5,867 nt of DNA from Thermococci archaeon (GTDB lineage: Archaea; Methanobacteriota_B; Thermococci; Methanofastidiosales; B48-G16): NCBI GenBank assembly GCA_030668905.1, contig DAOVEQ010000069.1, forward strand, positions 1 to 5,867, given 5' to 3'. Below are positions 1 to 5,354 of the stretch, one piece after another. The notes under the pieces were generated by a model, which had not been told where the DNA came from, did not search any database, and worked only from the letters and a program-made list of their open reading frames with translations. A program made the translations under genes and the position numbers. How positions within the stretch are numbered: the first letter of the stretch is position 1; each line of letters begins with the position of its first letter.

Positions 1-577
1 CGGGACCCCATCGAGCTACTGTAGTGAGAAATAGTATCCCGAGAATCATTGCGCCGATACCGAAGACGAGAGTGAGGTTTCTTATTTTCTTTTTTACGTA
101 ATATGCCTTTAAGAGAGTACTTTGTACAACAAAAGTAATTCCAATAATCACGGAAAATAAAGCCCAGACCATCCTAGATAAATCTGGTCCTTCTCCCATA
201 AAAGTCAATAGTCCATACAATAATATGCCAGCACCCAGTATATTTACAATCCAAAGAACACCAATATTGGGTTTGTTTCCAATCACTAGGCGCTCTTTCT
301 TGTTCTTGGACCAATAACCAACGTAGGAGCCGAGGATTGCACATAAAAGGCCTATTATACTCCAAACTATGGCATAGTAATAGCCTGGAAGTTTTATTTC
401 ATCGATCAGTTGTGACAGTATTCCTCCTATCAGTATCAGGGTGCCCCAAGTTACATAAAACCAGGAGGGGTATCCTGTTACCTCTTCAAGACCCAATGCT
501 CCTTTTATCTCTTTGAGCTCTCGCATCAGCTCTTTCTTGTTTATTTCATCATTCATATTTTCACCTTTGCCTATCAT
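1..577 (-). CDS. Partial multi-spanning membrane protein of unknown function (C-terminus beyond window)
   Basis: An uninterrupted minus-strand frame of 192 codons stays open to the left edge, so the C-terminus is missing. It starts with a charged, Lys/Glu-rich stretch of about 35 residues, followed by five predicted membrane spans at roughly residues 39-58, 66-89, 104-126, 137-156 and 168-187. The basic loops SKNKKER (after span 2) and KKKIRN (after span 4) suggest a cytosolic N-terminus by the positive-inside rule. Loops 1-2 and 3-4 are short and acidic or neutral, fitting an outside location. I chose the ATG at 577 because a 9/10 Shine-Dalgarno match lies 3 bases upstream of it. The in-frame ATG at 556 (preceded by AGGTGA) is an alternative, giving 185 residues. 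An ATG at 607 lies upstream of the predicted transcription start. The gene is divergent from priS. I do not recognise the family; transporter, enzyme or regulatory membrane protein are all open. Confidence 0.8.
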   Translation of the reverse strand, partial: MIGKGENMNDEINKKELMRELKEIKGALGLEEVTGYPSWFYVTWGTLILIGGILSQLIDEIKLPGYYYAIVWSIIGLLCAILGSYVGYWSKNKKERLVIGNKPNIGVLWIVNILGAGILLYGLLTFMGEGPDLSRMVWALFSVIIGITFVVQSTLLKAYYVKKKIRNLTLVFGIGAMILGILFLTTVARWGP

Positions 578-580
578 CTT

Positions 581-590
581 ATCAACTCCT
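581..590 (-). promoter_or_regulatory. Shine-Dalgarno site for the membrane protein gene
   Basis: Read on the minus strand this is AGGAGTTGAT, which matches the archaeal consensus AGGAGGTGAT at 9 of 10 positions and ends 3 bases before the ATG at 577. A weaker AGGTGA with the same relative spacing precedes the in-frame ATG at 556. The stronger site decides in favour of 577. Confidence 0.6.
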
Positions 591-613
591 ATAACATACA
601 ATATCATTTACCC

Positions 614-621
614 TTTAAAAA
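614..621 (-). promoter_or_regulatory. Putative TATA box of the membrane protein gene
   Basis: On the minus strand this reads TTTTTAAA, preceded by the purine-rich ACAAAG as a possible BRE. A transcription start 25-27 bases downstream would fall near 591. That leaves a leader of about 14 nt that contains the Shine-Dalgarno site and supports the start at 577. Assignment rests on spacing and composition only. Confidence 0.45.
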
Positions 622-637
622 CTTTGTGGTACAAAGT
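621..637. repeat. Inverted repeat in the divergent promoter region, possible operator
   Basis: The sequence ACTTTG-TGGTA-CAAAGT has perfect 6-bp arms and a 5-bp spacer. It abuts the putative TATA box of the membrane protein gene and covers its BRE position, a usual place for an archaeal regulator to act. Its right half belongs to a 12-bp stretch (629-640) that recurs inverted at 116-127. The core CTTTGTAC occurs again at 712-719, upstream of priS. Binding by a regulator is inference; arms this short can arise by chance. Confidence 0.35.
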
Positions 638-739
638 ACTAGTAAACAAAGAGTAGTCGGTATAAGAGAATAGACTTATCAGGATCTTTAAGGAGAAGGG
701 CATCTTCCTCTCTTTGTACAGGATCATCTTTTCACAACC

Positions 740-747
740 TTTTTATC
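740..747 (+). promoter_or_regulatory. Putative TATA box of priS (leaderless spacing)
   Basis: TTTTTATC is centred about 24-25 bp upstream of the ATG at 768. Transcription would therefore begin at or next to the start codon and give a leaderless mRNA, which agrees with the absence of a Shine-Dalgarno sequence before that ATG. Confidence 0.5.
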
Positions 748-767
748 CTTGCCTGATAAATGTCATT

Positions 768-1670
768 ATGGAGTTCAGAGAGGCTACTTTAGAAGAAAGA
801 CACATGTACTATAAAAAAGAATGGAATATAAAAGATCTTCCTCTTTTTCTTATGGATTCTTTAAAATGCAGAGAGTTCGGTTTTGATCATGACGGAAATG
901 GTCCAAAGGACAGGTATGAAACTTTTAGCTCTTCCAGAGACTTTGAGAGATTTATGAAGATAAAAGCGCCGTACGCAGCTTACTCCTCCGTTTCATATTA
1001 TAAAAAGCCAGGAAAAAGAGAGAATTGGATAAAAGCTGAAATAGTTTTTGACATCGATGCAAAAGATCTCAAAGTGAGAAGATGTAACTGTGCCCGGGGA
1101 AACATATGTGGAATATGCCTGGAAGATGCAAAGGAGTTGGCTTTAACTATTATAGACTCGTTAAGATCAAGTTTCGATCTTAAAAACATATTTTTGGTCT
1201 ATTCGGGAAGAGGCTACCACGTAAGAGTTCTGGATGAAGAAGCGCTGTATATTGAGGATAGAGGCAAAATTTTTGATTATGTGACAGCTTCACATGTGCC
1301 CAAAGATCTATTTATGTCACATGGATATCCAGAAGTTTTTAGGAGGATGTTTGCCTTCACATTTTCAAGGATGAAAGATATAAGAAGTAAAGAAATTTTG
1401 AAGAATAGAGAGGAGATAATAAAGAAGCTTCTTAATAGGAGAATAGATTTCCTGGATTGTGTTGGGGAAAGTACGAAAAGAAGAATCCTTAAAAATGTGG
1501 CAGAGATAAATGCAGGATTGGCGGATGGGAAGGTAACTGTAGATACTAAAAGGATACTGAGACTCCCCTCTTCTTTACACTCCAAAGTTTCCATGATCTG
1601 CAAGCTTGTAAAAAACTGGGAAAGTTTTGATCCTCTCAAAGAAGCAGTTCCAGAGTTTAGATCAGAATAA
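768..1670 (+). CDS. priS: DNA primase small (catalytic) subunit PriS
   Basis: This is the catalytic subunit of archaeal/eukaryotic-type DNA primase, which makes RNA/DNA primers for replication together with PriL (not in this window). The 300-residue protein opens with the family start MEFREATLEER and carries APYAAYSS (67-74). The catalytic acidic pair lies in IVFDID (Asp95, Asp97). A cysteine cluster (Cys106, 108, 114, 117) is the likely zinc knuckle. SGRGYHV (146-152) is the nucleotide-binding motif, and VTVDTKRILRLPSSLH (256-271) supplies the likely third catalytic Asp259. The frame extends upstream to a TTG at 714, but those 18 residues are unlike the family and would overlap the promoter, so ATG 768 is preferred. 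The protein ends soon after FDPLKEAVPEF. Many archaeal PriS proteins continue about 40-50 residues past this point, so this one is short at the C-terminus. No frameshifted continuation is visible. Confidence 0.96.
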   Translation: MEFREATLEERHMYYKKEWNIKDLPLFLMDSLKCREFGFDHDGNGPKDRYETFSSSRDFERFMKIKAPYAAYSSVSYYKKPGKRENWIKAEIVFDIDAKDLKVRRCNCARGNICGICLEDAKELALTIIDSLRSSFDLKNIFLVYSGRGYHVRVLDEEALYIEDRGKIFDYVTASHVPKDLFMSHGYPEVFRRMFAFTFSRMKDIRSKEILKNREEIIKKLLNRRIDFLDCVGESTKRRILKNVAEINAGLADGKVTVDTKRILRLPSSLHSKVSMICKLVKNWESFDPLKEAVPEFRSE

Positions 1671-1672
1671 GT

Positions 1673-2152
1673 TTAAATATTTCCGATTTGTTCATTTCTT
1701 CTTTCAAATTTATAAAGAAGTCTTTCTACATTTATATGATCTGCATTTATCTTTTTTAGTAACTCATCTCTATTGAGTTCGCTTCTAAACACTACCCTAT
1801 TTTCCAATAAACAGTCTTCATTTATCTCTTTTGATATATCCAGCTGTGATTTATCAAGTCTCACCACGCGTATCTCACATTCTTTGTATAAATTATCCAT
1901 TTCGTTAAAAACATCATCCCTGATAGTTCTTATCTTCCTTTCTATCTCTACCTTTTCCGCCGCGATAATTCTTCCATTTTCTATAAGCAAATAGTAATCA
2001 TCATGAATATTCTGAGAATTTGTACCAAATATCCTGATATATCCAGAAAAACTGTCGTCAATACCTAAGTGTTTATTTTTTAAATCTTTAATATTCAGAT
2101 GAAAATTTTTTTCTTCGAACCTTGTCTTGATCCAGCCTTTTGGCATGTACAT
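1673..2152 (-). CDS. Conserved-looking archaeal protein of unknown function, possibly DUF2226-like
   Basis: A 159-residue soluble protein with no signal peptide, membrane span or cysteine cluster. The N-terminal part contains FSGYIRI (35-41) followed by LLIENGRIIAAE (55-66). This beta-hairpin pattern is seen in DUF4388/PatA-N and DUF2226-type domains. The C-terminal part, RDELLKKI (128-135) to LLYKFERR (145-152), is helical and charged and resembles the tail of DUF2226 proteins. The assignment is from memory of the pattern and is tentative; no function is known. The start at ATG 2152 is supported by a TATA box at leaderless spacing; a second ATG two codons later is an alternative. The stop lies 2 bp from the priS stop on the other strand, and the gene is separated from ftsY by a terminator hairpin, so it is probably transcribed alone. 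Confidence 0.8.
   Translation of the reverse strand: MYMPKGWIKTRFEEKNFHLNIKDLKNKHLGIDDSFSGYIRIFGTNSQNIHDDYYLLIENGRIIAAEKVEIERKIRTIRDDVFNEMDNLYKECEIRVVRLDKSQLDISKEINEDCLLENRVVFRSELNRDELLKKINADHINVERLLYKFERRNEQIGNI
1678..1705 (+). terminator. T-rich stretch downstream of priS, possible terminator
   Basis: Directly after the priS stop the plus strand is rich in short T runs (ATTTCC, ATTTG, CATTTCTTCTTTC). This resembles the U-rich termination signals of archaea. It lies wholly inside the 3' end of the convergent gene, because only 2 bp separate the two stop codons. There is no hairpin, and the T-richness may simply reflect coding on the other strand. Confidence 0.3.
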
Positions 2153-2174
2153 ACTAAATATAAAACAGCCCCCA

Positions 2175-2182
2175 TATTTAAA
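2175..2182 (-). promoter_or_regulatory. TATA box of the 159-residue protein gene
   Basis: On the minus strand it reads TTTAAATA, preceded by the A-rich AAAAAG (BRE-like). Its centre is 26 bp upstream of the ATG at 2152, the classic archaeal TATA-to-start distance. The transcript is predicted to be leaderless, and no Shine-Dalgarno sequence is present. Confidence 0.6.
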
Positions 2183-2196
2183 CTTTTTTAATCCAT

Positions 2197-2226
2197 ACGA
2201 AAAGAAATAAAGTTATTATTAACTTT
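2197..2226 (-). terminator. Hairpin plus T-tract terminator after ftsY
   Basis: On the minus strand, 4 bases after the ftsY stop codon, AAAGTTA-ATAA-TAACTTT forms a perfect 7-bp stem with a 4-nt loop. It runs straight into the T-rich ATTTCTTTT. This is a good candidate for ending the long ribosomal/FtsY operon before the next gene's own promoter. The stem is AT-rich and weak, so the T-tract may be the real signal. Confidence 0.55.
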
Positions 2227-2230
2227 CCAG

Positions 2231-3115
2231 TTAAAAAAGATTTTTAATGAACCATTCAGGATCGAATGACTCTAGATCATCATAACCCTGTCCAGTTCCA
2301 ATATACAGAATAGGTTTCTTGGTAGCGAATGTGATCGATAGAGCGCCACCTCCTCTTGCGTCTGCATCTATTTTTGTCAGAATCGAACAATCGATCCCAA
2401 TTTCATTAAATTTTTCGGCCTGTTCAACGAGAGAGTTCCCTGCAAGTGCATCTCCTACAAATATTGTTAGATCAGGTGTTACTACCCTCTTTATTTTTTT
2501 AACTTCTTCTATTAGATTTTTATTTGTTTCAGACCTTCCAGCTGTATCTATCATCACAAGATCGATATTTCTTGCTTTAGCATGTTTTATAGCGTCAAAT
2601 GCTACAGCTGCAGGATCTCCACCGTATCTATGTTTGATAGTTTTTATTCCGATATTTTCAGCATGTTTCTCTAATTGCTCTATAGATCCTGCTCTGAACG
2701 TATCCGACGCTGAGAAAACAACAGAAAATCCTTTCTTTTTTAATATATTCCCAAGTTTTGCGATAGTGGTAGTTTTTCCAGTGCCGTTAAAACCTACAAA
2801 CATTATTATAAATGGTTTTTTTGTTTTTATCTTTTCAATTAAATCTATTCTCTCTGAACTGAGTATCTCTTTTACGGCTTCTTTTAAGGAATCCTCTATA
2901 AAAGCTTTTTTATTATCCAGTAAGCCTATCTTCTTTCCCGAGAGATTTTTTTTGAGAATTTCTTTTATCTCTTCAGTGACTTTAATCGAAACATCATTTT
3001 GAAGCAAAATTAGCTCCAGTTCGAAAAGAATTGAGTCTATATCCTTATCGGAGATAACCTTTTGATTTACACTCTGAAGAAATGTATCTAATCTACTTTT
3101 TAGAGAATTAAACAT
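2231..3115 (-). CDS. ftsY: Signal recognition particle receptor FtsY
   Basis: FtsY is the SRP-receptor GTPase. It pairs with SRP54 at the cytoplasmic membrane to deliver ribosome-nascent chain complexes to the Sec translocon. The 294-residue protein has a helical N domain (about 1-95) and a full NG GTPase domain. Visible motifs are GFNGTGKT (108-115, P-loop), DTFRAG (138-143), DTAGR (190-194), TKID (247-250) and GTGQGYDDL (273-281), which ends in the FtsY-type FDPEWF (284-289). The GFNGTGKTT P-loop and the length separate it from SRP54, which would carry an M domain. There is no acidic N-terminal A domain; the N domain starts at residue 1, as in several short archaeal FtsY proteins. The start codon is 4 bp after the pfdA stop, so translation is probably coupled. 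It is the last gene of the operon and is followed by a terminator hairpin. Confidence 0.97.
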   Translation of the reverse strand: MFNSLKSRLDTFLQSVNQKVISDKDIDSILFELELILLQNDVSIKVTEEIKEILKKNLSGKKIGLLDNKKAFIEDSLKEAVKEILSSERIDLIEKIKTKKPFIIMFVGFNGTGKTTTIAKLGNILKKKGFSVVFSASDTFRAGSIEQLEKHAENIGIKTIKHRYGGDPAAVAFDAIKHAKARNIDLVMIDTAGRSETNKNLIEEVKKIKRVVTPDLTIFVGDALAGNSLVEQAEKFNEIGIDCSILTKIDADARGGGALSITFATKKPILYIGTGQGYDDLESFDPEWFIKNLF

Positions 3116-3119
3116 CCTC

Positions 3120-3509
3120 TCACTTCTGCTTCCTGAGTTCTTTATCTACGGCTGCAAGATCATTTTCAATTTTTGAGAGGTTTTCCCTTGCATGCATGAG
3201 CATTTTTCTTATATTTTCAGCATTTTCATCCAATTTAGATAGCGATTCTTCTATAGATGCTTCCTTTGAAACTCCTCCTCCTACATTGACCGTAACGCTA
3301 TCCAGATTTTTAAGTTCGGTTTCTATGAAGCACCCTCCTCCTATAGGCACCAATAACTCTCCTTTCCCTACCTTTTTTAATTCTTCCAGGGTATTTTTCG
3401 CTATCAAAGTTTCTGTCAGTCTTTCTTCCAAGATTGCTATGTTTTTTACAATGATCTCGCCCTGTTCCTTCAGATATGCAAACTTTACGAGCAGATCGTT
3501 TTTATTCAT
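3120..3509 (-). CDS. pfdA: Prefoldin subunit alpha
   Basis: Prefoldin alpha is one of two subunits of the hexameric ATP-independent chaperone that captures unfolded, often nascent, proteins and passes them to the thermosome. The 129-residue protein shows the alpha-class layout. An N-terminal coiled coil (about 2-46) is followed by a beta-hairpin region (about 48-80) with LLVPIGGGCFIET and DSVTVNVGGGVS. A C-terminal coiled coil (about 84-128) completes it. The VPIGGG and VNVGGGV motifs and the second hairpin distinguish alpha from beta subunits. Its ATG overlaps the rpl18a stop as ATGA, and AGGAGAGG inside rpl18a serves as Shine-Dalgarno sequence. The beta subunit is not encoded in this window, as is usual. 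Confidence 0.95.
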   Translation of the reverse strand: MNKNDLLVKFAYLKEQGEIIVKNIAILEERLTETLIAKNTLEELKKVGKGELLVPIGGGCFIETELKNLDSVTVNVGGGVSKEASIEESLSKLDENAENIRKMLMHARENLSKIENDLAAVDKELRKQK

Positions 3510-3688
3510 TCTTTCCTCTCCTCTATTTTAACTATCTCTATATTGCATCTCTTGACCCTGTGTCTGCTTCCTATGTCGCAGTACACTTTTTCTATAACAC
3601 TCTTTTCATTCATTCCATTAAATATCTTTGTGAAGTTCTGCATCTTATCTCCCATCTTGAATTTCCCATGTATTTCAAAGCTTTTCAT
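3506..3688 (-). CDS. rpl18a: 50S ribosomal protein eL18a/eL20 (LX)
   Basis: A 60-residue large-subunit ribosomal protein, the short archaeal form of eukaryotic L18a. Family hallmarks are FEIHGKFKMG (4-13), QNFTK (17-21) and the near-invariant IGSRHRVKR (39-47). The frame could begin 10 codons earlier at 3718, but that extension would overlap aif6 and is unlike the family. A near-perfect Shine-Dalgarno site lies directly before the ATG at 3688, so that start is chosen. The stop codon shares the ATGA overlap with pfdA. It carries two cysteines (37 and 48) with no metal-binding pattern. Confidence 0.95.
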   Translation of the reverse strand: MKSFEIHGKFKMGDKMQNFTKIFNGMNEKSVIEKVYCDIGSRHRVKRCNIEIVKIEERKE

Positions 3689-3691
3689 ATT

Positions 3692-3700
3692 ATCCCTCCT
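3692..3700 (-). promoter_or_regulatory. Shine-Dalgarno site deciding the rpl18a start
   Basis: The minus strand reads AGGAGGGAT, overlapping the TAG stop of aif6 and ending 3 bases before the ATG at 3688. This strong match to the anti-Shine-Dalgarno sequence rules against the longer frame starting at 3718. Confidence 0.75.
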
Positions 3701-4340
3701 AAAACAGTATATCTTCAATCTTATTTATCTCCGGCCCTGTACTTAAATTACCGACTAATGCCCCTTTTGTATTGGCTAATACACACATGCCAAGATAGTA
3801 AACTCCTCTGTTTGCACTCCCTATATCTACCTCTACTTTTAAAGCTTTTTCCAATCCGTCTACCATTTCTGAAAGAGAAGGATGCACAAGAGATCCGTTA
3901 TTTGTACATAAACCCATACTTCCAAAATTATTAGGATCGGACACAAAAGTTTCAACATCCAGTGTATCCTCTATTAATTTGGCTTCGTTTTTTAATTTAT
4001 CGCTTATAACGGCACCTTTGTCATTGCAGAGTATCATATTTCCAAGAGCTGTGAATTTTGTGGACAAAATTCCCATCTTTATATCAAATTTTTTAAGCTT
4101 ACTGATCTCATAATCCTCTACATTGTACGGAAGCACAACTCCGTTTGAGTTTCCTGCAGTGAGAATACCAATTAAATTCGTTCTTGCTATCGTCGTGAGA
4201 AACACTTCTGTAGATAATGTATCTCCTACAATTTTCTTCTTTTCCTCTGTAAAATCTACAGAAAGAAGTGTTATTTCTTCATTTGTAATGCCAAAAGCTC
4301 CTATATATGGATTTCTTTCAATTTCTAATTTCTTTATCAT
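3699..4340 (-). CDS. eif6: Translation initiation factor 6 (aIF6), ribosome anti-association factor
   Basis: aIF6 binds the 50S subunit and keeps it from joining the 30S subunit; the eukaryotic homologue also acts in 60S maturation. The 213-residue length fits the archaeal family. The five-fold pentein repeat is readable. The repeats centre on NPYIGAFG (10-17), NLIGILTAGNSNGVVLP (55-71), ALGNMILCNDKGAVIS (98-113), FGSMGLCTNNGSLVHP (139-154) and YLGMCVLANTKGALVG (182-197). Each has the N-x-x-G or equivalent turn before a buried strand. The ATG is 1 bp from the rpl31e stop (TAA-T-ATG) with no Shine-Dalgarno sequence, so translation probably depends on coupling to rpl31e. The tail ends at EDILF without extension. 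Confidence 0.96.
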   Translation of the reverse strand: MIKKLEIERNPYIGAFGITNEEITLLSVDFTEEKKKIVGDTLSTEVFLTTIARTNLIGILTAGNSNGVVLPYNVEDYEISKLKKFDIKMGILSTKFTALGNMILCNDKGAVISDKLKNEAKLIEDTLDVETFVSDPNNFGSMGLCTNNGSLVHPSLSEMVDGLEKALKVEVDIGSANRGVYYLGMCVLANTKGALVGNLSTGPEINKIEDILF

Positions 4341-4341
4341 A

Positions 4342-4608
4342 TTATTCAGCGAGATAGGCAGTTGCTATTTCCTCTTCATCTTTTTCTTCTTTTTTGACTC
4401 TGACTCTTAATCTTGATGGCGGTTTTTCTATGCCCTTTTCCCAGATTTTCTCATTCAATTTAGAGTCTATCTTTATATTTTCAGTCTTTGTGTGCCTTCT
4501 CAGGAACCCCTTTAACTCTCTTAAAGCTCTCGGGCTCCTCTTTTTTCTCTGCGTTCTTTTAGCTTTTCTCAAAGGAATAGTGTAAACTCTTTCTTCTCCA
4601 GATTTCAT
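4342..4608 (-). CDS. rpl31e: 50S ribosomal protein eL31
   Basis: An 88-residue protein of the archaeal/eukaryotic large subunit, located near the peptide exit tunnel. It begins with ERVYTIPLRKAKR (6-18), followed by the basic RALRELKGFLRRH (27-39), then LNEKIWEKGIEKPPSRLRVR (51-70). The C-terminus is acidic (EEKDEEE, 74-80). All of this is standard for L31e. The start is 4 bp after the rpl39e stop. The stop codon of rpl39e is part of the Shine-Dalgarno sequence AGGTGA that serves this ATG, which implies tight coupling. Confidence 0.96.
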   Translation of the reverse strand: MKSGEERVYTIPLRKAKRTQRKKRSPRALRELKGFLRRHTKTENIKIDSKLNEKIWEKGIEKPPSRLRVRVKKEEKDEEEIATAYLAE

Positions 4609-4612
4609 AAAC

Positions 4613-4768
4613 TCACCTTTTTAAACTAGTTCTTCTCCAATTCCTTCTCTTTGGATGAGTTCTAACATGTAATCTTGTTTTGACCCATACCCAAACAGGG
4701 ACTCTCCTATTCTGTTTCAACGCCTTTCCTAACCTCAGTTTTTTACCGAGTGGCTTATTTCTTGCCAT
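4613..4768 (-). CDS. rpl39e: 50S ribosomal protein eL39
   Basis: A 51-codon gene found by translating the gap before rpl31e. The protein starts [20 protein letters not shown] and continues with [11 protein letters not shown] (21-31), then [10 protein letters not shown] (37-46), which are diagnostic of L39e. This small, very basic, tryptophan-containing protein lines the nascent-peptide exit tunnel. The first 34 nt overlap, in another frame, the 3' end of the PP-loop gene. The Shine-Dalgarno site therefore lies inside that upstream coding sequence. The last residue is Arg where many homologues end in Val, a trivial difference. Confidence 0.97.
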   Translation of the reverse strand: MARNKPLGKKLRLGKALKQNRRVPVWVWVKTRLHVRTHPKRRNWRRTSLKR

Positions 4769-5352
4769 TCCGCATCACCTCTCCAGCCAAGAACTCTCGT
4801 ATGTTCATGTGCCGGGAATATATTTTCTGCTTTATCGCCTAAAAAAATCCTTGCCTCTGTTTCGTAATCGGCTGTCTTTTTTTCACTGCCGTTATACGTT
4901 TCTATTATAAATAGCTTATTCGCCAGATACCTTAACGTTTTATAACCAATACCCTGCAGCGGAGATATGTACTCCACTCCATATCTATCCTCAAGACTTC
5001 TGATCTCATTGAACTCAAGTTTTGGTGTCCTGTCGTCTCTCCTTGATCCATCACAGATTACTTTATAATCCTTTGCAAGCTCCCCTATCACTTCTCTGTG
5101 GATATATTTAATCCCTTTTGAGGGGTATCCATCTTCTAATATTATTCTCGATCCTTCTTTTAGTATCCCTTCATCCATCCTCATTACTCTGTGTGCATAT
5201 CCCAAATTTTCCGATGTCTCTTTTGCCCGTTTCCAGTTTTCACTGTACCCGAATGTTATCGTAATAGTTTTCACTTCATAATCAAGTTTTTTGAGTATAA
5301 AGGCAGATAAAGAACTATCCTTTCCGCCGCTGAACAGCAGGTTCGCTTCCAT
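4735..5352 (-). CDS. PP-loop ATPase/adenylyltransferase-like protein (COG2117-like)
   Basis: The 205-residue protein belongs to the N-type ATP pyrophosphatase (PP-loop) superfamily, which activates a substrate by adenylation. The PP-loop LFSGGKDSS (6-14) follows the first beta strand. A second conserved block is [13 protein letters not shown] (98-110), near the expected nucleotide site. The C-terminal block [11 protein letters not shown] (181-191) looks family-specific. It resembles COG2117, loosely annotated as a subunit of tRNA 2-thiouridine methyltransferase; that name is weak evidence for the reaction. Only one cysteine (Cys100) is present, so the CxxC or Fe-S motifs of many tRNA thiolases are absent. 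The gene starts 2 bp after the PDCD5 gene without a clear Shine-Dalgarno sequence and overlaps rpl39e by 34 nt. Its position suggests a role in RNA modification or translation, but the substrate is unknown. Confidence 0.85.
   Translation of the reverse strand: MEANLLFSGGKDSSLSAFILKKLDYEVKTITITFGYSENWKRAKETSENLGYAHRVMRMDEGILKEGSRIILEDGYPSKGIKYIHREVIGELAKDYKVICDGSRRDDRTPKLEFNEIRSLEDRYGVEYISPLQGIGYKTLRYLANKLFIIETYNGSEKKTADYETEARIFLGDKAENIFPAHEHTRVLGWRGDAEWQEISHSVKN
4774..4782 (-). promoter_or_regulatory. Shine-Dalgarno site of rpl39e inside the PP-loop gene
   Basis: The minus strand reads AGAGGTGAT, with eight contiguous matches (GAGGTGAT) to the archaeal consensus, 5 bases before the ATG at 4768. 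It is also read as Arg-Gly-Asp codons of the PP-loop protein. It confirms the eL39 start and hence the 34-nt gene overlap. Confidence 0.7.
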
Positions 5353-5354
5353 TT

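Noticed and set aside
174..365. A 63-codon minus-strand frame in the left region
   Set aside because: It overlaps, in another frame, the longer hydrophobic coding frame that is open from 577 to the edge and has a Shine-Dalgarno site and regular membrane spans.
605..607. An upstream in-frame ATG for the membrane protein
   Set aside because: It lies between the TATA-like element and the predicted transcription start, so it should not be in the mRNA.
714..767. An 18-residue N-terminal extension of priS from a TTG
   Set aside because: The extension covers the TATA box and is unlike primase N-termini; ATG 768 gives the family start at leaderless spacing.
608..767. A possible small gene or RNA in the divergent gap, suggested by AAGGAGAAGGG at about 690-700
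   Set aside because: No start codon at suitable spacing and no stable hairpin follow it. The only supported signals are the two TATA-like elements and the inverted repeat.
1277..1639. A 120-codon minus-strand frame inside priS
   Set aside because: The priS frame is certain from catalytic motifs; this frame is its low-complexity complement.
2319..3002. A 227-codon open frame on the plus strand
   Set aside because: It lies entirely opposite ftsY. Its translation is rich in Phe/Ile/Ser with no domain, as expected for the complement of an AT-rich Lys/Glu-rich gene.
3689..3718. A 10-residue N-terminal extension of eL18a
   Set aside because: It would overlap the end of aif6, is unlike the family, and the strong Shine-Dalgarno site at 3692-3700 points to ATG 3688.
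3476..3934. A 152-codon plus-strand frame opposite pfdA, rpl18a and aif6
   Set aside because: It crosses three well-identified genes on the other strand, shows no recognisable motif and has no promoter or ribosome binding site that I can see.
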